A stretch of 64,000 nucleotides of DNA from Callorhinus ursinus (Eukaryota; Chordata; Mammalia; Carnivora; Otariidae): NCBI RefSeq assembly GCF_003265705.1, contig NW_020312827.1, positions 14,008,120-14,072,119 of the forward strand. The letters are read 5' to 3'. The notes below the pieces were generated by a model that saw only the letters and a program-made list of their open reading frames with translations, was not told where the DNA came from and did not search any database. This document shows, piece by piece, positions 11,113 to 23,514 of the stretch (position 1 is the stretch's first letter; each line of letters starts with the position of its first letter). The position numbers and the translations under genes were made by a program.

Positions 11113-11929
11113 TTAACAAAACCAAAAACCCATCCCTGGTTGGTTGAATGGTTTCCCCTTTCCTTCCCCAGCTCCTCCCCTGAGATGTCGCAGACATGGA
11201 TCCTAATCCCAGAGCAGCTGTTCAGAAACCAAGTGACCCTGGGAAGTTCACGAAAATTCTGTGAACCTAACTTTCTTCACGGATAATTGGGAATAATAAG
11301 AAGTACCCTGGAGGATCGCATGAGAAAGGATTTTGTGAATTAAATAGGCAGCACATAAAGGATAATGAGGGTTGTGGAGCTGTCGTGTCCCACGTGACAC
11401 CTAGAGGGAGATCTGGCATCTATTTAAGGACTCAAATGCAGGAGCTGAGTGGATGGATGAAGAAATGCCACCGACCCACTTCGCTGAGCCAGAACAGTGA
11501 GGCCCCGCCACGCGTGTGGGTATCTTCCTAGCCTGCTGGGCCTTCAGTGTTCTCTTACTAGGTGAAGTTTTACACTCAGATGTTGATTCCCAGACATTTT
11601 GCAGGGCTGTCTGCACTTTTATCAGGAACCCTGGGGGCAACAGACACTAACCCAAAAGAATAAATATCAGTGATGGAAGTTCAGGCATTAGTAATAGTAG
11701 AACATGGAAGATATGTTGGGGGAGGGACAGAAGTTGCCGGGGGGCGCGTTGCGGTCTTAGCAATCTTTCATCACAGCATGCAGGCAGCTGCCAGATCCAC
11801 CACCAGAGTCTGCCTGTGCGGAAGTCGGCAAGAAAAACCAAGGTCCTCATCCTCAGAGTCATGACGCCATCTTGCTGGGCGAAGCTGCAGAGCTCAGAGG
11901 TGAGAACGCGGACACGGGAATCTAACTGG
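11113..11929. other. Unique sequence, nothing recognised
   Basis: No recognised gene. Overlapping short open frames at 11,647-11,864 on opposite strands are uninformative. Confidence 0.45.
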
Positions 11930-12090
11930 GTTTGGATTCTGGTTCTGCCACTTAGCAGCTGTGGGGCCTTTAAAATGAGAGCCGTGGTAATAGCACCGCC
12001 TCATAGGTTTGTTGGAAGGATTAAATGACTCTTTATTTATAGAGTGAGTACTTAGTGCTTGGCACGTAGAAACCACTCTACACATATTTG
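11930..12090 (+). mobile_element. MIR SINE
   Basis: GATTCTGGTTCTGCCACTTA, TAGGTTTGTTGGAAGGATTA and AGTGCTTGGCACGTAGAAA follow the sense MIR order. Confidence 0.8.
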
Positions 12091-12649
12091 TTAAGTAAAA
12101 CCCAGAAGGATTATCAACCGCCAGGTTTATTCTCTGGCCTCTCCATTTGATCTTCTCCTCCTTGTTGCTCTCATCCTGATTCCCTGCATGGAAAATGTAC
12201 TCCCCACCCATTACCTGGCCACAAACAGGTAAGTCTCTCCAACCAGACTCCTGGCTGCTAATAAAGCTGGCTTCCAGACCTCATTTTCTAGTTAGTTGCC
12301 TAATTGAGAGACCTTGTCAATTTGCATTACATAGAAATAATGTAATAGGACTTCAAAGCTACTTGGAACTGTGCCCTGCAGCCCACAGCTCTGAACCTTC
12401 CGGAGTGGGCTGGAACATTTGTAAATTATTTAACTACACGAAACTTCTCCCTTGCCGATTCTCTTATGATCGCTGGGCTAGGACACTTTTTGGGGTAACT
12501 GTATAGAAACAGGTGGCCAAAAAAGTGCAATTTTCTACCCGTAGATGGAAGTGGAGTGAAATTTGATGTTTTCATCAAAATGATTTAAGTTTTTCTCTGT
12601 TATCATTGCTGCTCTTGTTCATTCCTTTTCTTTCTCCTACTTCTTTTCT
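12091..12649. other. Unique sequence
   Basis: Contains a POU-octamer-like ATTTGCAT at about 12,319 in an AT-rich context. No gene seen. Confidence 0.4.
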
Positions 12650-13110
12650 AATTTTTAATCAAATAAATCTTTGTTGGGGTTTTAGATAAAATAGCATGCA
12701 CAACTGCAACCTGCACCCAAAATTTTGTAAATGAACATTACAAGTCCCCTAGAAGCCCCGTCATGACCCCTTCTGTGTACCCCCTACCCCCAAGCATGAC
12801 CTTACTTCAAGGGCCTTGAATAGTTCTGACTGTTCTGATACCCTACATGAATGGAATCTTACAAATGTATGGTTTCGGGTCTGTTTTCACTGAATGTGAT
12901 GTTTGTGAGGTTCATCTGTTTTATTAGCACATGTGGTTGTAGTTTGTTCAGGCTCATTGCTGTGTAGTATTCCATTGTGTGATTATGCCACCATTTGTTT
13001 ATGCATCCTATTGGAGGGATATCTGAATAGTTTCTGGTTTGGGGCTATATTGAATGGTGCTTTTGGAACTTTCTGGTACATGTCTTCTGGTAAAGGTGTG
13101 TCATCGGTCT
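12650..13110 (-). mobile_element. Old L1 3' region
   Basis: Antisense text including GTGTAGTATTCCATTGTGTG, CACCATTTGTTTATGCATCC and ATTGAATGGTGCTTTTGGAA. Confidence 0.75.
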
Positions 13111-13596
13111 TGTTCTGTGCCGCTGGTTTGTCTTCCCTCTTTCCTGCCAAGGGTCCCTCCCCTTGTCACAGTGAGGCAGGGTAACCCAGAGTGGGTGGTG
13201 GGTAGGAAAAGTGAAGGAAAATGACATTCTGATGGCCTGACTTCTAGCTCCCACCTTCCTGCCTTCCCAACCACCTTCCTCCACCGGCTCCCTCACACCT
13301 GGCCTTCTGACCTACCCCAGCCACTGGCTGCCTTCCTGCTGATGCGCTTGCCCCCCGGCGCTCCACCTGCTGTGGCGGGGTGCTGCCATGTCCCTTCCAC
13401 CGACCTACAGGTCAGAGTTCCTGGGCCCTCAGGAGAGCCCCGGAGTCAGATACCTAACCTCCCTGCCAGCTCTTTGGCACGTCCATGTCTTCGCTCGATG
13501 CCATCGACTTCTTCCATCCCTGGTAGCTGTCTCCCCTGGGCTTCTGTCCGCCCCCGCCCCAGCAAATTCATCTTAACCTCCTTCAGTAGTTATGAG
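13111..13596. other. GC-richer unique sequence
   Basis: C-rich stretch (notably 13,330-13,560) with a few CpGs. There is no CpG island of promoter quality and no exon evidence. Confidence 0.4.
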
Positions 13597-13770
13597 TGTG
13601 GGATTTAAGGGCAGGAGATCTGGATTTGAACTTCAGTTCTGGGTTCTAATTGTGTGCCCGTGGCACGTGATTTAATCTCTCTACACTTCAGTTCTCATCT
13701 ACAGTAACAGTAATAACATACACGGAACTCATAATGCAGCTGCTGAGTTACATGAGTTACATGAGATAAT
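13597..13770 (+). mobile_element. MIR SINE
   Basis: GATCTGGATTTGAACTTCAG, CGTGATTTAATCTCTCTAC and GAGATAATGCACCTATTA follow the MIR core order. Confidence 0.75.
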
Positions 13771-13774
13771 GCAC

Positions 13775-13862
13775 CTATTATTATGGTATTAATATTTATA
13801 TTAATATATTAATATCATTAATATATTAATATAATGTTAATAATTAATATTATTATTGTATT
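13775..13862. repeat. AT-rich (TTAATA)n palindromic tract
   Basis: Over 80 bp of almost pure A/T built from TTAATATTAATA-type units, self-complementary and immediately after a MIR end. Confidence 0.9.
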
Positions 13863-14095
13863 ATGCTTCGTACTGGATATGCTACTTTTTGGCCTTCCAA
13901 ATTGAAATAACTTTGTGTAGTTCTTCAAAGTCAATCAATTCTTATCATGAAGATTACTTTAAGGAATGCTGTTTGAAAGTAACCACAATCAGCCTGATTC
14001 TTTTGCCCTTTGAATATAGGATAAAGATAGAAGGGTTGAGAAGTAGTCACAATATCTTGCCACATTTTTTAAAAAGAGGCAGGAGACTAATTTTT

Positions 14096-14283
14096 TTTTA
14101 AGATTTTATTTATTTATTTGACAGAGACACAGCGAGAGAGGGACCACAAGCAGGGTGAATGGGAGAGGGAGAAGCAGGCTTCCCGCAGAGCAGGGAGCCC
14201 GATGCAGGGCTCGATCCCAGGACCCTGGGATCATGACCTGAGCCGAAGGCAGACGCTTAACGACTGAGCCACCCAGGTGCCCC
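14096..14283 (-). mobile_element. Can-SINE
   Basis: TSD AGGAGACTAATTTTT at 14,081-14,095 and 14,284-14,298. The poly-T side is left; the head (GAGCCACCCAGGTGCCCC) is right. Confidence 0.94.
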
Positions 14284-14639
14284 AGGAGACTAATTTTTAT
14301 GTGTAGTTTTTCATTTTAGAAGAATTAAGTACATAAAGAGATTGCAAAGAAAGATAACAAAAGGATAGTAGTATTTCCTTCTGGATGGTGGTGTCCTGGC
14401 TGATTTTTATGGTGTCCCTATATTTTTCTAAAGCCTCTGATATATAGACATACACATATATGTATACTTTTATACACGCCTACTTATAATTATCAGAATT
14501 TTAAAATAAGCCTAGTTTGAACAATGGAGAGGAAATCAAAATAATGGACTGGTTACCTGAGAATGGAGTTAGGAAATGGTTTAGTATTAGTTTCCTGGGT
14601 TTTACTCACTTTTTTCTGTGCAAAACCTACTTGGATTGC

Positions 14640-15110
14640 CACCATGCGATGGGGGTAAGGAGGAATATGTTTGGCACCCAGCCAATCCACTTGAGTGCCT
14701 TTTGGTATGTGCACCATTTTAACAGTGAGTGCACGAGGGCAGCAAGCCCAGCCTGAGAAGGGCATGGTGACCAGCGGCACAGACCCCTCAGGGATGCAAA
14801 TCTGGGTCATACTGCTGAGTAAGCCCTCAAGATCAGCAGAGATGCTGGCTGGGGATGTGAAAATGGGTGGTGGAGGAATAGAATGGATGGTAGAGGAGAG
14901 ATGATGAGTATCGGTTGTGGTTCTAAGACCAGATGCAGACGAGGGACTCCAGCTCTTCTTACAAATCTTCCTTTTCTGAGTTGCCCCCTGGAAAGAGGCC
15001 CCCTGGACCCTGGAAGGAGCTGCTTCCAGAATGCACATGAAGAGTGGATCTAGCTACAAAGGGCGGACTGTGGTGGTGGCTGTGAGGTATCACCTAGATC
15101 CCTTTCAGGA
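14640..15110 (+). mobile_element. Decayed ERVL-like internal fragment (tentative)
   Basis: Sense text such as CATTTTAACAGTGAGTGC, AGACCCCTCAGGGATGCAAA and a GGTAGAGGAGAGATGATGAG stretch resembles the 3' internal part of ERVL-type elements. No intact viral frame is present. The 161-codon open frame on the opposite strand (14,553-15,038) is antisense to this and unlikely to be coding. Confidence 0.35.
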
Positions 15111-15318
15111 AAGGCTTGTTGCCCCACTGCTGGGAGCGCTGTTGGTGACTGCCTTCAGCTGTCACTCTTCATAGCAGAGAACTGACAGAACTAAATTTGT
15201 GATTTGGAAAGATTTCTCTGATAGCTGTTGAAGGGAATGATCTAGATCCATACACATCCACATGGAGAGATATCCAAAACAAATCTTGAATGTAAAAATC
15301 AAGATGTAGAAAAATATA

Positions 15319-15467
15319 GGGGTGCCTGGGTGGCTCCGTCTGTTAAGCGTCTGACTCTTGAGTTAGGCTCATGGGATTGAGCTCCATGTCAGGCTCCTCG
15401 CTCAGCGGGCAGTCTACTAGAGATTCTCTCTCCCTCTTCCAGCCTCTCCCCTGCCTCTTAAAAAAAA
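15319..15467 (+). mobile_element. Can-SINE, short copy
   Basis: TSD AGATGTAGAAAAATA (15,302-15,316) with one mismatch at 15,468-15,482. The body is shortened to about 150 bp. Confidence 0.92.
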
Positions 15468-15482
15468 AGATATAGAAAAATA

Positions 15483-16869
15483 CACAGAGAATGTAACCAT
15501 TTGTGTAAAACTTGGAACACATACCAAGCAGAACCATATACTGCAGGCAGATACACATGTATATCAAAATACACAAAATGAACACAAGAGATACATTTGT
15601 TTTCATTTTGTAACCTTCATATACATAAATATTTTGAATTAGTTAGCTTTTGCTGGGTAACAAATAACCTCAGTATCTTAGTGGATTATAATAACCAATA
15701 TTTATTTTTATTCACGTTACATGAAGGCTATAGGTTGGCCATGGCTCTGCTCAGCTCTGCCAGGCTTTGTTGGACTATGGTGAGTTTATACTCTGCCTCC
15801 AGGGAGAACAACAGGATGAGGAGGCAACAAATTGTCGTGAAAAAAGTAATTCAATCTGCTGCACCCCCCAAACTTATGATGGTAATTGCCTCTGGAGGAG
15901 CAAGAAGGGGAAAGCAAACAGGAGTTAGTGAATAAAGGGGATGTTATCTAGACTGTTATATCATTTTATAAATGACTTAATGCAATATGACAATTATGGA
16001 TGATGGAAATATAGGTGATTGTTTATCCTTGGGACTTAGCTTTCTGTTTTTTGCAGAAAGGATGGATTATTAAGGGACGAGATTAAAGATGGAGTTGGGA
16101 GGGGGTAGTTAGGAAGCAGAATTCCAGGTAAAATGATAAAGACCTGAACTATGACCCTAAGAATAGAAATGACATAATAGAGTTATTTAAAAGCGAGAGC
16201 TGACCAGACTTGATGATCAATTACATGTGCAAAGTGCAGGAGAGATGAGTCAAGAATGCCTACAGAGATGAATCCATAGTGACCACAGGGCTCTGAGCTC
16301 GGGTGCCATTCTCCCTGCAAGGGGAACAGAGCAAAAGCAAGCAGGTCATGGGGTAGGTGGGTCACAGGGAAGGGATGGCTGTCATTTCAGGGCTTGGTTG
16401 ATAACTGAACCTTATTATTTTCCTTTTTTTTCCTCTTTGTTTACTTACTTGTTCTCTTGCTTGCTCTCTCACTACTGGTTTGCAAGCCAGGACTACATAC
16501 ACCTGGCTTTAACTGTTATTATTTGTAAGCTAGCTCTTCACTTAAGGGTGTGAGTTCTATAAGGACAGGGTTGATGAAATAGTGTGAAGCTGATCAGGGA
16601 ATGTGTTCCTCTGAAGAAGAAAGTGACCACAATGAAAACTCAGTAACTGACCAACACATACATATTGCAGACGTCTTTATTTTGCTTGGGAGACTCACTT
16701 ATCAACATTAAATACATTTATGTATTCATTTAATATGAACCTGGAGCTTCCTTCAGAGAGATGCCTCCATGAGACCCTGCTAGACAGCCAAAAAAAAAAG
16801 TCTTTTAATTTAGAGTCTCAGTCTTCATGACCTTTGGATTTGGGGTCCGTATTTGGGGTTTCCAGGGCT
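15483..16869. other. Unique or highly decayed sequence
   Basis: 15,640-15,900 has a vague LTR-like look (GCTTTTGCTGGGTAACAAAT) but I cannot name it. The remainder shows no gene. Confidence 0.4.
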
Positions 16870-16975
16870 TTTTTTTTTTTAAGTTTATTTATAATCTCTA
16901 CACCCAATGTGGGGCTTGAACTCACAACTCTGAGATCAAGAGTTGCATGTTCTACTGACTGCCGGCCAGGCGTGG
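16870..16975 (-). mobile_element. Old short tRNA-derived SINE
   Basis: Same family as 474-562: CTCTACACCCAATGTGGGGC, then GAGATCAAGAGTTGCATG, then GGCCAGGCGTGGGG. Confidence 0.7.
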
Positions 16976-17444
16976 GGTTCATATTTGAAACCACTGTTCA
17001 TTCTTCTCTGTCATTTTACCTCACCTTCGGCCAATCTGGAGGAAGCACTCTCACCCCTCATCCCTGGGACTTCCCAGAGGAAATTCTTAACCAAGCCAGT
17101 CAATATTTAATCTCCAAATTGTTGAAAATGTCTGTAACCTTTTCACATGATGAACTAACAAAAGAAAAAAGGAGCTGCAGCTTGGCTTATGCATCTAAAT
17201 AGAACCTGGGCAGCAAAATGGCCTCCTTTTCTGGTTAAAAGCCAGCCTGACATTACCGGTAGCCCTGTCTTCATTCCTCCTCACTCGATGTACTTGTTGA
17301 AGAGACTGGAACTCATGGCTAATTCCCTACCTGCCCTTCCAATTCTGTCTCATTCCACAGTCCATCTCCACTATCACATCGGTAGCTCATGATTCCAACA
17401 GCAAAGTGCTGTGATCGTCTTCCATTTAAAACAGTACTGGAAGA

Positions 17445-17633
17445 GGGGCACCTGGGTGGCCCGGTCAGTTAAGTGTGCAACTCTGGGTTTCAGCTCAGAT
17501 CATGATCTCAGGGTCTTGGGATTGCGCCCTGCTGAGGGCTCCATGCTCAGCCAGGAATCTGCTTGAGAGTCTTTCCCTCTGCCGCTCCCTCTGCCCCTCC
17601 CCCCAATAAATAAATAAATAAATAAATAAAATC
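17445..17633 (+). mobile_element. Can-SINE
   Basis: Perfect 20-bp TSD (17,425-17,444 and 17,634-17,653; ends ACAGTACTGGAAGA). The tail holds an (AAAT)n run. The head varies (CCCGGTCAGTTAAGTGTGC). Confidence 0.95.
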
Positions 17634-17734
17634 TTTAAAACAGTACTGGAAGAAACAGTGGTGACAAAATCGCCTGGGACTAGACAGTTTCTACCATGTG
17701 TGATAGCAGAAGCAATGCTGGGCTTGGAGATTCA

Positions 17735-18020
17735 GTCTTTCCTTCCCCTTTAGTGATTTTGAGCAAACCACATAACCTTCCAGAGGCTTAATGACCTCAT
17801 GTCTAAAATGGGAAGCGTCATAACCACAATGTGGGTTTTTTTATATGAGGATCAGGTGAAATAAAGTCAGTGAAAGTGCTACCATTTTTTTAGATCAGAG
17901 CTTGTCGGGCATTGATGTGTATACAAGCACATGGGAATGGAACACAGATTCTGATTCTGTAGATCAGAGGTAGAGCCTGAGAGTCTGAATGTCTCGCAAA
18001 CTCCCAGGTACCAGCATGCC
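17735..18020 (+). mobile_element. MIR SINE followed by a MER5-like fragment
   Basis: 17,735-17,875 is MIR-like (TGAGCAAACCACATAACCTT ... GTCTAAAATGGGAAGCGTC). 17,940-18,020 (GATTCTGATTCTGTAGATCA) resembles the middle of MER5. Confidence 0.6.
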
Positions 18021-21000
18021 CTGTTTCACTGCATTTTGTGTCATTGTGCTTTGCAGACACTAATGCCAGCCAGAGCTGCTGGTCCATAGGTTGTAACTTG
18101 AGTTGCAAGCTGTTTGCTTGCAACCGTCCTTTATGGTAGCCGCCAGTCATGCGGGGCCATTTAGATTTAAATTATTAAAATTAAATAAAACTTATAATCC
18201 ACTTTGTTAATTGCTATAGCCATATTTCAGGTGTTCAGTAACCACCTGTGGCTAGTGGCTACCATTTTCAGACAGCACATATGTAGAACATTTCCATCTG
18301 ATTACAAAACATTCTGTTGGGCTGTGCTGGGTTGGAGCACTAGAGACGTGTTAGAGAGCCACTCAGCAATACTCAGTGTGTGCTGAGCACCATTCATGGG
18401 AGCTCTATGCTCTTCCCCATACCTCGCCCCATGCATCTCTTCCTTCTGGCTGCTCCTGAGTTCTATCATATAATAAACCAGTAATCTGACAAGTAAATGG
18501 GTTTCCCGAGCTCTGGGAACTGCTCTAGCAAATTATTCAAACCCAAGGAGGGGGTTGTTGCAACTGCTGGTTTACAGTCATTTGGTCAGAAGTACAGGTG
18601 ACAACCAGAGCTTGCAACTGACATCTGAATTGGGGCAGGGGACAGTCTTTGAGACTGAGCCCTTAATCTAGGGAATCTGATGGCATCTCTGGATAGACAG
18701 ATAGATAGTGTCAGAATTGAGTTCAATTATAGGACACCCAGCTAGTGTCTGGAGCATTGCTTGGTGGTGTGAGGAAACCCTCCGATCCCACGCTGGAATT
18801 GGGTTCAGAATCACATTATTGCCCAACTCCTTCTCCAGGCTGACATCGCTATACCACTTACTTCTCTGGGTCCTACCACAGCTTTAATTAAAGACAGAGA
18901 TGAAGTCCTCCTGCCCTCACATTGTCAACAACAAAACACTGTGTGCTACAGCCACCTCACAGTGACTCTCAAGAGCCAACGGTACACATCTCTTCCCAAC
19001 TTTGCATCCAGTGACCTCCCATGGGAAAGTCTGGAAGTGGACATGGTGGGAGGATTTATACCACAGCAATCAGCACAGACTGTAAATCCTCCCCTCCACC
19101 CACCAGAGAGCCAACTGTTAAACATTTACTGACATACCATTGGGTATAGGAACTGTGGGGAGAGGGTATGGTACTCAATGTAATCCCGAATTTATTTGGA
19201 GGACTCTCATTTTGCACCCCCAGAATGCTTTTTCCTCTCCGTTTTCTACTATGAGGTCTGACCTGGGAAACTTGCTTCATTTCTCCGAGGAAACCTTCCC
19301 TGCAATACACAGGAGGAGAGACCACTTGGGCAATTCAGACAGCACTCCATGACTTAAGACAGAGTGGGCCCCAGTGTAAGAGAGACATCAGAAAGACAAT
19401 GAGACATGAACCAACAGCCCACGCGCGCGTGCGCGCGCACACACACACGCACACACACGGACACCCCACCTATTGGTAGGCTGCACCTGATACTCGCTTG
19501 CTTGTAGGTGTGTTTCCTTCTGTTTGGTGATCAAACCAGCTGAATTCATTTTCCTCTGTGACTATTAAGAACCAAAGATGTGCAGAGGGGATAGAGGAAA
19601 AGTGGGTTTGCCTTTTGCCTCTCGCAACCATCCTGAGTGTGCTGTAACCACCATGGCAGTGAGGGATCACCAAGAACTAGGTGACAGTCACGTTTGTTCA
19701 GTGCTGTGGCTGGGGGTGGGGAATTCAGTACAATGGTGTGAAAATCATTTGGGGGACTTGAAAGGAGCTCTAAGGAAGGCAGCCCCCTGGGGTTTTCTCT
19801 TTCCAGGAGTGGGGACTTGGGGACTGTGGCTAGAGCCAGCTCTACAGCATTGCAGTGGGCAGGGCCTCCTACAAAACTCCTATCTCCACCCCTGCTGTTT
19901 TTGCACTTCCTGTGTCTCTTTCCTCTGAAGGTTGACCCTGACAGTCAGTGAAGCCTCTTTTGCTTTGGATCAAAGTCCTGGAAGGCGAGAGGAACAGAGA
20001 GTAGGGGACGCTCCCCAGTGATTTATCCAGTGGTTTCACCAGGGCCCCAGGCTCACTCCACTCACACCAGCCCTTGCTTAGGTTCTGCCTGGATGTTAGG
20101 TTCTGCCCTAACCCCCCCTGCACCCTGGGGCCTCATTGGAGGGGCTACAAAGATGAAGGCAGCTCCTGGGGGGTTGGAGTGGTCGCTGGCAGAGCCAATG
20201 AGGAGAGAAGGAAAAGAAGCACCTCAGCGATGGGTAGCCTCCACAGATGGCACTTCCCTGTCCCCTGGGCCCGCAAGTCCCTCTCCTGATCCTTTATTCC
20301 ATGTGGATCAATTGTGGGCTCTTTCCCTCCTAAGTATAGCCTATAAGGGCCAATTTTTCAATGAGTTGTCACCTAAATTGAGCCTGTACTTTTTCACACT
20401 GCTGTTTGGCTTTTAATAGCTTGATTAAATAAGACAGCCAACTCAGGTGAGTCACCTTGCTTGTAAGGAGGTATTTAGGGCTACAGGGGGAAAAACATCT
20501 TTATAAGTGGCCCCCTTAAAGATAGATCCAGACATAGTGTGTTAACCAGAAATTCCAAGTTGGATATACAGAGTTCAAAATATGGAGCAGATAGCCCAAA
20601 TGCACCCCGTGTGTGGAGGGGAGGGAATGTCGGAATCCTGTTTGTATGAGGGGTCTCAGTCTCTCGGGAATACGGCAACAAAAACCTGGATCATAAGGTT
20701 GGTCCAGTCACCTGGCCCCCGTAATGGATGGAAGATGACCTACGTGTTGTTATCCCTTTACTTCAGACTCACTGGCCCCCCAGCCCACTGGTCCTACCTC
20801 TCTTCCACTGTCCCTGACCGGTGACCCGCCTGTTGTCACTCCAGGCTGAAATCCAACAGTGCATCATGGTCGCTGCCTTGCCTCTGCCATTCTCTCTTTC
20901 TCTTTCCTCACAAAAGCCCACTCCTCTACCTACCCTGCACCTGCATCCAAACCAGTGAATGTGGTGGGCGGGAAGCCCATGGCCATGCTGTCTGTTCTCA

Positions 21001-21399
21001 CATTCAAGGCCTCATCTGTCCCCACAGGGTCTCTCACTGCCAGTTGACAATTCCATCTTGCGTTCACCTGAATAATCACACCTTTTCCTCTTTCCTCAAA
21101 CCTCTGGTATCTCCTCTCTTCTCCTTACTATCAGCTGAGGACCCTAACCTAGGAAATAAACATTTCCCTGAAAGAATAGGAGCAATTAGAGGCAAAAGTC
21201 GTATGCTCCCACCAACACACCTGTCCAGGTGGCAGTGTCTAAGGCCCTGGCACTCTGTCTTCCCTCCGGTTACTATGGGTGGAACTCTGCACTTCATCTA
21301 AATCTAAACCCTTCCCTGGAACACTTTCCCTCTCTCCTCTTGCAGTGACCCCTCTCTGTCCTGCCTCACCAAGATCCCCCTCTCCACTGGACCGTTCCC
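18021..21399. other. Long stretch of mostly unique intergenic DNA
   Basis: About 3.4 kb without a recognisable gene. It holds the Z-DNA-type tract at 19,421 and, from about 20,830, pyrimidine-rich DNA that may be the decayed 5' extension of the L2 at 21,400. Confidence 0.45.
19421..19459. repeat. Alternating purine-pyrimidine tract (CG/CA)n
   Basis: 39 nt of perfect R-Y alternation with several consecutive CG steps (CGCGCGTGCGCGCGC) running into (AC)n. Confidence 0.97.
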
Positions 21400-22315
21400 A
21401 CCAGTGTACCAACATGAAATACAAGCAAAGCCAAACAAAACATGGAAGCGAAAACCTCCACTGACCTCCTGTCTCCAATCCCAGGACGGCCACTTTCTTT
21501 CTCCCTTTTACAGAAATAGACTCACTGGCTCCTTCCAGTCTTTTGTGAATCCCCTCAGGTCAGATTTTCATCACTACCCACCAGTGAGAGGGTTCTCAAT
21601 GCAGTGGTCAATTTCAGCTCTCCTCTTACTGTGTCAGTAGACTCATGTTACCCCGCTGAACACCTTCCCCGCTGAGACGCACTTGGCTAAGCCCCACCGT
21701 TCACTCTCTTCTTTCCTTCTCACTCACTGGCGACTCCTCAGCCTCTTTGGCCACATCCCCATGGCTTTCCCATCCCCAAAGTCTGGAGGATACAGTCGCT
21801 GGACATCTTGTCTCCAGCTACCTGCATTTCTTAGAGGATCTCTAGGAAATCTCAGTCTGATGGCGTTAAGTACCATCTACCCACTAAGGACCCCCACACG
21901 TTCCAGCCCAAACCCAACTCTTGTGTCCAGCTGCCTCCTCAACGTCTCCATTTGGATGACCAACAGTTCACTCTTGGTGTCTTCCCCTCCATCAGATGTC
22001 TCAATTGCTGAGACCAAAAAGCCACCGAGGCATCTGTAATTCCTCTCTCTCACTCTCTACATCTGACCCACCAGCAAATCCCTGGCAGCGCCACTTCCAA
22101 AAATAACCCAGCATCTGCTCGCCGCTCCCTCCGTCCGCGGCTACGGCCCTGACCCCACCGCCAGCTCTCACCCCGACCGTTGTCCTCCACCCTATGATCC
22201 CCGCTTTGGCTTCTGACAGGCCGGATGGGACTTTAACTCAGGTTAGACTGTGTCGTTCCTCTTCTCAAAACCCCCAGATCACTTTCTGCCTCTCTCAGAT
22301 AGAATCTAAGGTCTT

Positions 22316-22866
22316 TTTTTTTCTTTTATTAGCATAGAATGTATTATTTGGTTCAGGGCCACAGGTCTGTGGTTCATCAGTCTTGCACAATTCACAGCGC
22401 TCACCATTAGCACACACCCTCCCCAGTGTCCATCACCCAGCCACCCCATCCCTCCCACCCGCCTCCCCTCCAGCAACCCGCAGTTTGTTTCCTGAGATGA
22501 AGAGTCTCTTACGGTTTATCTCCCTCTCTGGTTTCCTCTTGTTTCATTTTTCCCTCCCTTCCCCTATGATCCTCTGTCTTGTTTCTCAAATTCCACATAT
22601 CAGTGAGATCGTATGATAATTATCTGTCATTTCCTGACTTGTTAATTTTAGCCATTCTGACTGGTGTAAGGTGGTATCTCGTTGAAGTTTTGATTTGGAT
22701 TTCCCCGAGGCCAAGGGATGTTGAGCACTTTTTCATGTGTCTGTTGGCCATTTGGATGTCTTCTTTGCAGAAATGTCTGTTCATGTCTTCTGCCCATTTC
22801 TTGATTGGATGATTTGTTCTGCGGGTGTTGAGTTTGATAAGTTCTTTATAGATTTTGGATACTAGC
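22316..22866 (-). mobile_element. Carnivore L1, 5'-truncated and internally deleted
   Basis: Perfect 15-bp TSD AGAATCTAAGGTCTT (22,301-22,315; 22,867-22,881). From the poly-T the antisense 3' UTR and ORF2 end run to about 22,626. The text then jumps to a position normally several hundred bases further into ORF2 (CATTCTGACTGGTGTAAGG) and continues to the 5' truncation at 22,866. Confidence 0.9.
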
Positions 22867-22964
22867 AGAATCTAAGGTCTTCACCATGGCCACCAAGGCC
22901 TTGCGGGATCTGCGCTGGGGCCCCCTGTCCTCACCTCATTCCACTCTCCCCCTCCTATCTCAAT

Positions 22965-23350
22965 CTAATTGTGTTGCTTTAACAAAATACCACAGACTGG
23001 GCAGCAAAAACAACAGACATTTATTTTCTCACAGTTGTGGAGGCTCCAAGGCCGGCATCAAGGTGTCAGCCGGGTTGGTTTCTTCTGAGGCCTCTCTCCT
23101 TGGCTTGCAAATGGCGCCTTCTCCCCGTATCTTCACCTGGTTGTCTCTCTATGCATGTGCACGTCTGTTTTCCAAATGTCCTCTTCTTACAAAGACACCA
23201 GTCGTATTGGATCCGGGTCCACCCTACAGACCTCATTTTAACTTAACTACCTCTTTAATGACCTTATCTCCAAATACAGTTACATTCTGAGGTACTGGGG
23301 GTTAGGGCTTTGACATGGATTTGGGGGGGATCACAACTCAGCCCAGAATA
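22965..23350 (-). mobile_element. MaLR (MLT1-class) LTR inside the L2
   Basis: Antisense: AAAATACCACAGACTGGGCA, TTTATTTTCTCACAGTTGTG, TCTGAGGTACTGGGGGTTAG and GATCACAACTCAGCCCAGAA at its end. Confidence 0.85.
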
Positions 23351-23514
23351 TTTCTATCACTCCACTCCAGCCACACTGGCATCCAGCTGTTTCTCCAGGA
23401 TGCCAAGCCTTACCTCCCAGGGTTTTTGCTGTTCTCTTTATCTGAACCTCCTTCACCTGGATATTTCCACAGCTCATTCTGTCAGGTTTTATTCATACAG
23501 GATAACCCCTAATC

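Noticed and set aside
21400..22220. Possible CpG-island promoter around 22,130-22,190
   Set aside because: Only a handful of CpGs in a C-rich L2 segment, too short and sparse for an island, with no adjacent first exon.
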